Shown: positions 52,426 to 60,616 of the stretch, piece after piece
Layout: each line of letters opens with the position of its first letter
Numbering within the stretch: the stretch's first letter is position 1
Position numbers and translations under genes: made by a program
NCBI RefSeq assembly: GCF_015548375.1
Contig: NZ_JADMWW010000008.1
Coordinates: 1 to 64,000, forward strand
DNA length: 64,000 nucleotides
Reading direction: 5' to 3'
Source: Collinsella aerofaciens
Lineage (GTDB): Bacteria; Actinomycetota; Coriobacteriia; Coriobacteriales; Coriobacteriaceae
Notes under the pieces: model-generated
Seen by the model: the letters and a program-made list of their open reading frames with translations, nothing else
Databases searched by the model: none
What the model was told of the DNA's origin: nothing

Positions 52426-55267
52426 CTATTTCGAGCTGACGACGCCGTCGGCTTGAGCCAAAGACCACTTGATGTACAGGACGGTATCGCGCTTAGCCGT
52501 AATCGAGCCGGTCGATTCGCCCTGCTGGCTCGCTGAAGTCAGCCAGCACATCGGGACATACCGGCGCCAGGTGCCGTCGGATGTCTTCCGGTAGACGTCT
52601 TCGGGTTTTGCCGGGGCGACGCGCTCGCCCCAGTAGACGGCCTTGTGGGCGCGCCCGTCGTCGACGATGGCCGGCAGCGCGACCCCCCCCGAGGGAATGG
52701 GACTCACGTCCCTTGCCGTAATCGGGGAGTTCTAGGGCACCAGCAACCTCCGGGGCGCCGTCGCTCGCGGCGGTGCGGTACACGGCCCCCTCCTCGGGAT
52801 GAAGCGAGCCTTCCGCATATTCGATCCTTACCGTGCAGCGATTGCGGCCGTAAAGGTGGAGTTCCTCGCCTGCCTTGAGCTCCGATCCCCCATAGGGCCT
52901 CGTCAGCCCCGTATCGGAAAACCAGCCCGTAAAGCCCGTGCTCTGCTCCTCGCCGAAATGGTCATTCAGGTTGCATCGGGTTTTCAGCGCGGCCGCGGTG
53001 GCCTCCGCGCTGGCCGCGTGGTGGCCGGGTTTGGCCGTTTCCGTGAAGACGACCGATTCGTCATCCACTCCGTCGGCGTGATAGACGACCTTTACCCCTG
53101 CGATATGGATGGGCCCGGCGCTTACGAATCCATGGAACCGGTGAACGAGCGGTGAGTCATGGTTGGCCCCCTTGCGCAGTTCAGTCGGAAATGCCTGCAT
53201 GACGACACAGGAGAGATAGCGGTCCTGCATATCGGCGAATTCGTCTTCCGTGATGTTTAGAGTCCCACCGTCACGCGAGAAATCCCGCAATACCACGGCT
53301 CCTTCCGGTTTTGGGATCAAATCGACTTGGACGCACCTCAGGTCATTCGATGCGGTGAGGTCGCCTACCCCATCAACTGTCGGCGCATCGAGTCCCGTTC
53401 CCGAAACGTAGCCCGCCGTCCAGCCGACGTTCGAGTTGAACGCCCTTACCTCGAGGTCGAAATGCAGCGAGACGTCACCGGTGAGCCAGACCTTGATGGC
53501 GCTCCAGCGCAGGGACCTCCCTCCCTCGCCCACTTGCTCCCCGTCGGCCGCGGCATCGCTCCACCCGCCGCCCTTGGCGAGCATGCTGTAGCGGATCGAT
53601 CCTTGCCATGGCGAGCCCTCGAGGCGAAGCGAGAGCGCCTCTATGCACATCAGCTCGGACATATTCATGCCGACATGGCGGTATGCGGCGCATTCGGGCA
53701 TGTCGCCGAAGTTCGACAGGTGGCATGTTCCGATAATGGAGGCGCCTGAGCAGCCGTCGGACACCTCGTCGGTTTCCGATTGGTACCAGCGATAGGAGAA
53801 GTGGGTCGGGGCATTGCCCCCGTTGCCCTTTTTGACGTCCGACCAGTTCCTGCACGGGCTGCATGTGAGAAGCGGGTCCGAGCAGGCCACGGGCTCCACG
53901 CGAGTCAGCTCGGGCTTGCCGTCGTTCAGCGTGAGCGAGCCTGTGAACTGCACCTCCTTCACGACCCATGCCGAAGCGCGGTCGCCCGCCACCCCATCCT
54001 TGTAGCCGCTATGGAAGAGGTTTAGCTTCGAAGGCTTCGCGACGGTCGCATTCGGCCTGTTCACGCATAGGCCCGAGGCATCGCTTATGATGGCCATCGC
54101 GCCGTCGCCGTACAGGGCACCCCCCTCGGAAAACCTCTTCGTTACCCACCATGCGCTGGCCCTCGATTGGACGCCCGCGCTGTTGATTTGAAAGGGCTGG
54201 GTGCAGTTGGTATGGCTGAATTCCTTTCCGTCCCATGGCCCGCCCCATGAGGCGATCACCGCGCGGGATCCATCGGCCACATGCGCCGGTCGCATGGTCG
54301 TGAGAAAGCCCGGGACGGGTCCCCAGTCGGATTGATAGGTGTCATCGCGGACTTTGGAGAATTCGGTGAGATACAGCTGGTTGAAATTACCGCCATATGC
54401 CTGCTGATAGATATCCGTCGCATCGGTAATCGAGGCGTCACGCACGTCCCAGTTGAGCGTGTCGTCGTCCGCGGCGTGGATGCGGCACACGATGCCCTGG
54501 ATATCCTCCGTCGTGAGGTAGGTATGCTCCACGGTGGATGATATCCATCCCGTCTGGGAGTGCAGGGCGTCGACGTTCTCGTCATGTGAGACGCCCTCGA
54601 CGTAGATGTTGAAGATGTTCAGGTCCGCGGCCCACCTATGGGTCACGTCTCTCGATGTTCGCCTGTACCACTTTCCCGTGTCATGGTACTGGTAGTGCTT
54701 CCATCCGGTATCGTGTCGGCCGGTGCCGACCCCAAGCTCCTCGTTGGTAAGGTTGCCATCGAAGGTGACGATATTGTTCTCCTGCTCGTCCTCCTTGATT
54801 GCTCCGAGGTTGTCATGCTCCCACGCGAACCATAGGCGGTGGCCCCTGGGGTTGTAGTTGTCGTCCCCGCAGGCGGTCAACGGGTAGAAGGAGAGGTGGA
54901 ACCACAGCTCGTTCTCGTAGTCGCATTCAACCTGGAGGTTCAGGGCGTAACGAAGGATCTGGACGTAGGCGTAGCGGAAGGCGTACCACTCGGTCCATCC
55001 GTTTGCCCAGCCCATGCATTGGTTTATGGGGTTTGACCTGCCCCTACAGCAGTTGATCTTGCCGTTGAGCATCCCATAGGCGTCCCAGGCCCCCTGGCCG
55101 ATTCCCGCATTTTGCCCCCAATAGTCCCACCCGAGCGCCGTGTCGGCGCCGAGTAGGCCGAGTCCTGCCGCGACCGCCAGGGCCGCGAACAGTCCTCGTC
55201 TCGTAATGGGAGTATCCCCTAAGGATGAGCCTTCGCTCTTCCCCTCATCGTGCTTGTCGAGTCTCAT
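52426..55267 (-). CDS. Giant Tat-exported surface protein 1, frame-shifted at a G8 tract
   Basis: About 945 residues if full length. The N-terminus has a Tat signal ('ITRRGLFAALAVAAGLGLLG', about 22-42). The mature part is Cys- and Trp-rich without known domains until the C-terminus, which resembles Listeria-Bacteroides/InlB-type repeats ('GFTGWF', 'LYGRNRC'). The frame from 55267 is shifted at the G8 tract (52690-52683). It then runs to 52493 with aberrant Arg-rich sequence, while the correct end, matching the paralogue, continues in another frame to 52426. Seven or ten G residues would restore it. No LPXTG motif is visible. GGGAGGT precedes ATG 55267. Confidence 0.75.
52683..52690 (-). repeat. 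G8 homopolymer in surface protein 1
   Basis: Eight C on the plus strand (G on the coding strand) lie exactly where the frame of the gene is lost. This is the kind of tract that changes length by slipped-strand pairing. Confidence 0.8.
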
Positions 55268-55337
55268 CTACGCACACCTCCCGTCAGGGACATGCGCGGG
55301 CTCGGGAAGGAGGCCGCGCCTCCGTCCCGAGCCGTCG

Positions 55338-58244
55338 TTAGTTCTTTGCCGTGGCGACGCCGTCCGACTCCGCATACGCCCACAGGGCGTAGACGGTCGT
55401 GTCGCGTTCCATCTTGATTGTCGAGAGAGGCGTCCCCCCCCCCGCCCTGTCGGGCATGTAGCCCTTGAAGACGAGGCGGCGCCACGTTCCGTCCTCGCGC
55501 TTGGCGAAGACGTCCTCGTAGCCGGCGAGCGTCACGGACTCGCCGCGGTAAAAGGCGGTATGCCCCACGCCGCCATCGCCGATTGCCGGCAGGTCGATCT
55601 TATCGAGCCTGTGCCTCTCGGCAAGACCGGTGAAATCGGGCAGCCCGAGCGCACCGTCAACCGCATCCGCGCCATCGCTCGGCTTTCTGCGGTAGACGGT
55701 CCCGGCGTCGGGCTCAACCGATCCTTCCGCGTACTCGATGCGCAGCGTGCAGCGGTTGCGCCCGTATAGCTTCAGTGCGCCCTTCCTGGGAATCTCGAGG
55801 GAGCCGGCTGGATCGCGCAGGGCGGCGTCCTTGAACCAGCCCGTGAATCCGGTGGCCGCGTCCTCGCCGTAGTGTGCATAGAGGTTGCAGGGGTTTTTCC
55901 CGGCAGCCTCCAGCGCGGCCACGATGGGCGCGTATCGATCGCCGGGATGGACATTCTTATCGACATATACTCGATGACCGTCATCGATGCCGTCCGCATA
56001 GTACTCGACGCTTGCCGACTCGATGAGGCAGGGCTTGGATATGACGGTGCCGCGATAGCGGTCCGTCCATATGCGGTCGGTGTTCCTGGAAGGAAGGCGA
56101 AGGGCCAACATGGCGGCTGCGTATAGGCACCCGGAACCGAACTCCTCGGTCACCTTGACGTTCTCCTCGGCGCTGAACTCCCGCACCACCCGCGCGCCCG
56201 TCGGCTTGCGGATAAGGTGGACGTTCATGCCCGAGATCTTGGTATCGGAGCTCCCGTCCGGCTCGGGACCGCATGCCGGTGCCGTCTCGAGCGTCAAGGG
56301 CTCGTCTTTTGAGTTGTGGACGTACACCGGGTCGCTCCACGCGCAGGTGCCGCCGAGCAGCTTGGTCCTGACCACGAGGTCGTACTCGTCTGCGATGTCC
56401 CCGGTCAGCCACACCTTAACGCGGCTGATTATCTCGGTATCATAGTCCCCATTCGAGCACACCTTGGACCCGTCGGCGCCCTCATCCCATTCGCCGCCGG
56501 TGAAGCGCTGTGCCGCATAGTGAATCGATCCCTTGAATTTCGAATCCTGAAGACGCATCTCGAGGCTGAAGATGGAATGTCCCCCATGGGGCCAACCGAT
56601 ATGGTGGTGCGAGTAGGCCTCGGTCTGCTGGCCTCCCCATGTCGCGACTCGGCAGGATGCCATGATCGCGGTGTCATCGCTTGCGACCGCCTCCTCCGAG
56701 TCCGTCATGTACAGACGGAAAATCGGGTAGACGGGCAGTTCGCTCTCGTTTTTTGCCCCCAGGACATATCCCGCCGGCTTGATGCTCTTAGATTCGTCCT
56801 TGAACTTGTTGTGCCACCCCAGAATCTTCAGGCTGTCGCCGACCTGGGCCTCGTCCTTGGATAGCCCGACGTCGCCGTGGCAGACGACTTCCTCGAGAAT
56901 CCATTGGGCGTTGACCTGGGTTGCCCAGAGTCCCGGGCACGCCGGATTGGACACGGCGACGCAGGTGCTGCTGTCATCCCGAGTAACCCCCCAGGTGTCG
57001 AGCCTCTGCCCGTCCGCATCGGAGGTGATGAACCAGCATTTGTGGTCCGTCTCGTTCGTGACAGCGGGCTCATGGTGGACCCACCAGGAATTCGTGAGGT
57101 TAGTCGATTCGGGGTTACGCCAGATTTTTGCGTAACCCCGCTCCATGGTGGGAGAGGTGTGGCCATAGTTATCCAGGCCTCGATCGAGACCGGGGCCGAT
57201 CATGTTCGCGATGCAGAAAGTGAAGCATCCCAGCCCATCGGATTTATTCGGCCAGAACATCCAGTTCTGATTGACCCCGTCATAGTCATGGTAGAGGCAG
57301 GTGCCGCGACCGTTCTCGTAGCGAGCGACGGGGACATTGTTCTCGTAATAGCCCTGGACGAGGTCGACCCTCAGGTTCGGTGCGGTGACGGGGATGATCT
57401 TGAAGATGCCGCCCATGAGCGACATGTCGTTGTCGATATATATCTTGTCGGTCTGGACGGACATGTCCCTATCCTTCGGAGCATTCTGCGAGGAGACGAT
57501 GGCCGATGAGGGCCTGACGTTGTTCTTCCAGCAATTGAAGATATCGATATGCGCATAGACGTTGTGGCCGGTCTTTGCCTGCCTGCGTCTCAGGAATGTC
57601 GACCATCCGGGACCCTCATAGAACCCGTGGTAGAGCCATCCGTAGGCATTCACATGGCGGTCCTCGCCCTCGGAGCCGTCGTTGATGAGGTTGCCGACGA
57701 AGTTGCCGACCGGCACGCCGTCGATATAGCACGTGCCCTTGTTGTCGTCGCCGTCATCGCGTCCCAGCCAATATCCCCTCCAGGGATTGCTCGCGCAGTA
57801 GGAGGTGCAGTAGTAGAACGGACGGAAAACGATGTGGTCATAGAGCTCGTCGGACCAATCGCACTCGAATACCATCGCGAAGGCGTAGCCAAGTCGGTGG
57901 CTGTAGTCATTGTAGATATTCCATAAGTCCCAGTTGTTCGCATAGCCGAACCAGCGATCGTTGACGCCACGGGTCCGATCCGGATGCGTCAGGTCACCGC
58001 TGTCCTTGCTTGGTCCGATATAGCCGGCTCCGGGCCCGAAGTCGACGGCTGCATATGCGAGCGCATCGCTCGCGCCCATCAGGCCGAGGCCGGCGGCGAT
58101 GGCGAGGGCCGCGAGGAAACCGCGACGCGAGACCGGTGTGAATAAGCCTGTATCAGATTTGCCGTCATTCAGCAGTGCGGCATCCCCGGCCAGTCGGGCA
58201 TCAGTTGACTTTTCCCCGTTAGCCCCTTTTTTCCAGGAACCCAT
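55338..58244 (-). CDS. Giant Tat-exported surface protein 2, intact
   Basis: A 968-residue paralogue of the 52426-55267 protein. The Tat signal 'SRRGFLAALAIAAGLGLMG' lies at about 38-57, followed by a Tyr/Trp/Cys-rich ectodomain. A C-terminal block of InlB-like repeats follows ('GFTGWFKDAALRD', 'VYALWAYAESDGV'). The start is placed at ATG 58244, which has GAGGGAG upstream and abuts the preceding stop. A G10 tract (55443-55434) encodes Gly-Gly-Gly near the end, and here the frame is intact. How it stays on the surface is unclear, since no sortase signal or terminal membrane segment is seen. Confidence 0.8.
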   Translation of the reverse strand: MGSWKKGANGEKSTDARLAGDAALLNDGKSDTGLFTPVSRRGFLAALAIAAGLGLMGASDALAYAAVDFGPGAGYIGPSKDSGDLTHPDRTRGVNDRWFGYANNWDLWNIYNDYSHRLGYAFAMVFECDWSDELYDHIVFRPFYYCTSYCASNPWRGYWLGRDDGDDNKGTCYIDGVPVGNFVGNLINDGSEGEDRHVNAYGWLYHGFYEGPGWSTFLRRRQAKTGHNVYAHIDIFNCWKNNVRPSSAIVSSQNAPKDRDMSVQTDKIYIDNDMSLMGGIFKIIPVTAPNLRVDLVQGYYENNVPVARYENGRGTCLYHDYDGVNQNWMFWPNKSDGLGCFTFCIANMIGPGLDRGLDNYGHTSPTMERGYAKIWRNPESTNLTNSWWVHHEPAVTNETDHKCWFITSDADGQRLDTWGVTRDDSSTCVAVSNPACPGLWATQVNAQWILEEVVCHGDVGLSKDEAQVGDSLKILGWHNKFKDESKSIKPAGYVLGAKNESELPVYPIFRLYMTDSEEAVASDDTAIMASCRVATWGGQQTEAYSHHHIGWPHGGHSIFSLEMRLQDSKFKGSIHYAAQRFTGGEWDEGADGSKVCSNGDYDTEIISRVKVWLTGDIADEYDLVVRTKLLGGTCAWSDPVYVHNSKDEPLTLETAPACGPEPDGSSDTKISGMNVHLIRKPTGARVVREFSAEENVKVTEEFGSGCLYAAAMLALRLPSRNTDRIWTDRYRGTVISKPCLIESASVEYYADGIDDGHRVYVDKNVHPGDRYAPIVAALEAAGKNPCNLYAHYGEDAATGFTGWFKDAALRDPAGSLEIPRKGALKLYGRNRCTLRIEYAEGSVEPDAGTVYRRKPSDGADAVDGALGLPDFTGLAERHRLDKIDLPAIGDGGVGHTAFYRGESVTLAGYEDVFAKREDGTWRRLVFKGYMPDRAGGGTPLSTIKMERDTTVYALWAYAESDGVATAKN
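55434..55443 (-). repeat. G10 homopolymer in surface protein 2
   Basis: Ten C on the plus strand, about 100 bp before the stop codon, at a place comparable to the G8 tract of the paralogue. The current length keeps the frame open. Confidence 0.8.
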
Positions 58245-58245
58245 C

Positions 58246-58629
58246 TCAGTACTCCCTCGATTTGACGGCGGATAGGCCGCAGCAGGCCAGAACGGCCAAA
58301 TAGACACCCGCATGGCACAGGTCGAGCCTCAGCACGGCGAGTGCGCAGGCCGCAAGGCCGAACACGGCGGTGAGCGCGTAGAATCGCCAGCCATCGACCT
58401 TGCGCGCTATGAGGGCGAAGATGAATATGGCCAAGGGGATCCAGATGCTCTCGATGGAGCCCCGCGTCAGATAGAAAAGGACGGCACGCCCGCCCATCGT
58501 GGGAGCTATGTTGACGATGATGGAATAAGCGGAGAAGGCACAGGAAGGCAGAAGGGCCGCTGAAGACACCAGCGCCGAGAGGGAGAGCTCCTCCTCATCC
58601 GGCCCCATAAGAGAAAGGTTATCAAACAC
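58246..58629 (-). CDS. Small polytopic membrane protein
   Basis: A 127-residue protein with about four hydrophobic segments (about 18-40, 58-74, 80-98 and 102-120). It starts at GTG 58629 behind GGAGG. It is the first gene of the operon with the two giant surface proteins and ends 1 bp before the next start, so it may help export or anchor them. No family is recognised. Confidence 0.7.
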   Translation of the reverse strand: MFDNLSLMGPDEEELSLSALVSSAALLPSCAFSAYSIIVNIAPTMGGRAVLFYLTRGSIESIWIPLAIFIFALIARKVDGWRFYALTAVFGLAACALAVLRLDLCHAGVYLAVLACCGLSAVKSREY

Positions 58630-58734
58630 TCGATGTCCTCCAAGGAACTACGGTTGCCATCAGATGCACGGGGCCTTGTGGCGACCAGCCCGCCACAAGC
58701 CCATGGTTGCTTGCGGGCATTCGGCCCCATCAAA

Positions 58735-58788
58735 AGCGTAAATCGACAACATGTATAGTGCCGGGTGGTTTGGTGCCATTGGGTGACA
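58735..58788 (-). promoter_or_regulatory. Class A promoter of the surface-protein operon
   Basis: On the minus strand TGTCACCCAATGGCACCAAA (58788-58769), 28 bp, then TACGCT (58740-58735). The leader would be about 100 nt. The stretch 58789-58865 towards the Fic gene has no clear promoter. Confidence 0.7.
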
Positions 58789-58865
58789 GGATCGGTCGTG
58801 GGCGACTGCTATCCTGGGGTAAAATGTCGTAAGGAATCGGTGCGTCTATCGGAGTATGCAGAAAA

Positions 58866-59843
58866 ATGTTGAACAAATTATTTAATTTGCTGGCTAGGGC
58901 AAATAAAGATAGGAAGCCCGCCGATAGCCCACATGCGAATAGGTCCCTGAGCCCGGAGCTGCAGCGACATTTTGTCCAGAGCTATATCGATCAGGTCGGG
59001 TTCGAGCGCGAGAACTCCATCCCGAACGGCGTGTATGAGACGTCCATCGTCTCTTTCGTGTTCAACCATGAGAGGATCGAGGGCAGCTCGCTCACAGAAT
59101 GGCAGACGAGGACGATTTTCGAAACGAGGGACACCGTTCTCGCGGACTCTACCACCCCGGGAAATGTCCGCGAAACCGCAAACCACACGAAAATGTTCGA
59201 TTTCCTTTTCGATTCACTGGATAGGGAGCTCACTCCCGAACTCATAAAGGAGATCCACCTGCAACTCATGGACGGAGTGATGGACGTACCCGGCCGATGG
59301 AAGGTCTTGGGGAACGGAGTGGGAAGCGTCATCACGGCGCGACCGGAGGAGGTCCCCGCGCTGATCGACCGCCTTGTCTCCGAATATAACAAGTATCAGC
59401 CGTCCCTGGAGAATATCGTCAGGTTCCACGTGCGATTCGAGACAATCCACCCCTTCCCGGACGGTAACGGCAGGGTCGGAAGGGCAATTGCCTTTAGAGA
59501 GTGCCTACGCGCCGGCCTTGTTCCGTTTATCGTGACGGACGCGTCCAAGGATGCCTACTACGACTCTCTCGATGAGTTCAGGGCGGGAAAAGCCGACCCC
59601 CTTCTGACTTACGCTGAGGATATGCAGGTTGATTTCGCTTCCACGGTAGCACCAATTCTCACCGACCGGTCACTTTCGGATCAACTGCTCGGTGAGCTTG
59701 GCGTGGATAGGCCGAATTTCGATGAGGACGCCGGCTTCGTCGGCCCATCCACGAAATCGCTGAAGTCCAATCTTGCCGCCGCTAATATGAACAGAACTAC
59801 AACCAGTTCTGATAGTAAGACTGTCCGCACTCGTCGGATTTAG
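58866..59843 (+). CDS. Fic-domain AMP-transferase family protein
   Basis: A 325-residue Fic protein. The catalytic loop is 'HPFPDGNGRVGRA' (about 197-209), the complete HPFxDGNGRxxR motif, so transfer of AMP or a related group to a target hydroxyl is expected. An N-terminal 'IEGSSL' (about 76-81) matches the self-inhibitory helix region of class II Fic enzymes, though the usual Ser/Thr four residues before the Glu is His. Relatives include toxins and stress modulators. It stands alone with no antitoxin gene adjacent. Confidence 0.9.
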   Translation: MLNKLFNLLARANKDRKPADSPHANRSLSPELQRHFVQSYIDQVGFERENSIPNGVYETSIVSFVFNHERIEGSSLTEWQTRTIFETRDTVLADSTTPGNVRETANHTKMFDFLFDSLDRELTPELIKEIHLQLMDGVMDVPGRWKVLGNGVGSVITARPEEVPALIDRLVSEYNKYQPSLENIVRFHVRFETIHPFPDGNGRVGRAIAFRECLRAGLVPFIVTDASKDAYYDSLDEFRAGKADPLLTYAEDMQVDFASTVAPILTDRSLSDQLLGELGVDRPNFDEDAGFVGPSTKSLKSNLAAANMNRTTTSSDSKTVRTRRI

Positions 59844-59858
59844 CTTCAGGCATTCGTC

Positions 59859-59881
59859 GGGCCGCTCTTGTCGAGCGGCCC
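59859..59881 (+). terminator. Hairpin after the Fic gene
   Basis: An 8-bp GC stem (59859-59866 with 59874-59881) lies 16 bp beyond the stop codon. The following TCTCC is a poor U-tract, so termination strength is uncertain. Confidence 0.55.
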
Positions 59882-59996
59882 TCTCCATGCGTTAATGAAC
59901 GCTCGTCGCAGTGTTTACACTATACAAACGCCTGTATCTCCACCCTGTCATCCCATGCCTTGTTTCCAGTTGAATTCTTCAATCCTGTCGCTCGTC

Positions 59997-60272
59997 TTAG
60001 CAGTCGACAAAGCGGACGGGGACGTCCATGGGCAACGGTTCACGCGTCGTGACCTTGATCGATCCGAAACTCGAATTCAGCACCTTCCGATGGGCGATAT
60101 CGGCGGGCATACGAAAATAGTCCTCGCTGTCGATATGCACGGTGCAGGTGGGCCACCCGCCGCACGTGACAACAACCAACTCCCCTACCGCGGTGGCGCT
60201 CTCGAGGAATTCGCGGACCGTCATCTCGCGGCGCACTAAATCGGCGCCCATGTTGGGATCGGTTTCAAACAT
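59997..60272 (-). CDS. Small hypothetical protein
   Basis: A 91-residue protein from ATG 60272, preceded by GGAGGAAATTAT. It has a short hydrophobic core with 'VVVTCGGWPTCTVHI' in the middle; no family is known to me. It is divergent from the pilin gene. Confidence 0.65.
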   Translation of the reverse strand: MFETDPNMGADLVRREMTVREFLESATAVGELVVVTCGGWPTCTVHIDSEDYFRMPADIAHRKVLNSSFGSIKVTTREPLPMDVPVRFVDC

Positions 60273-60400
60273 ATAATTTCCTCCGGTAACTCGTTGACGA
60301 GGGCGCATGCGCGCCATTGTATTCGCGTCGTCAAAAGGCAGACCGGAAATCTGTAATGTCCAGTTTACTACAAGCAGCCTCACCGGATCCGAACTCCCCT

Positions 60401-60447
60401 GAACAGTTGTTCCGAGCGGGCGACTGGGATACCTCACACGGTAGCGT
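60401..60447 (+). promoter_or_regulatory. Class B promoter (distal) of the pilin gene
   Basis: GAACAGTTGTTC (60401-60412), 29 bp, then TAGCGT (60442-60447), the best -10 of the class B set. A class A promoter follows downstream, so the pilin gene may have two promoters. From 60273 to 60400 nothing else is recognised. Confidence 0.6.
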
Positions 60448-60484
60448 GAAAACGATAGGTCCAATAAGCACCGCAGGCGCGAAC

Positions 60485-60538
60485 TGTCACCCCGTGGCAC
60501 CAAATCGGCAGGCATAGCGCCGATGCCGGCGGTACGTT
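60485..60538 (+). promoter_or_regulatory. Class A promoter (proximal) of the pilin gene
   Basis: TGTCACCCCGTGGCACCAAA (60485-60504), identical to the conjugation-operon motif at 4565, then 28 bp and TACGTT (60533-60538). Confidence 0.7.
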
Positions 60539-60616
60539 AGACCATGGGGACGCATACCCATAAACGCAGCCCGAAACCCGCGTCCCCTCTCCGGTAACCG
60601 AGAGAATGGAGCATTC

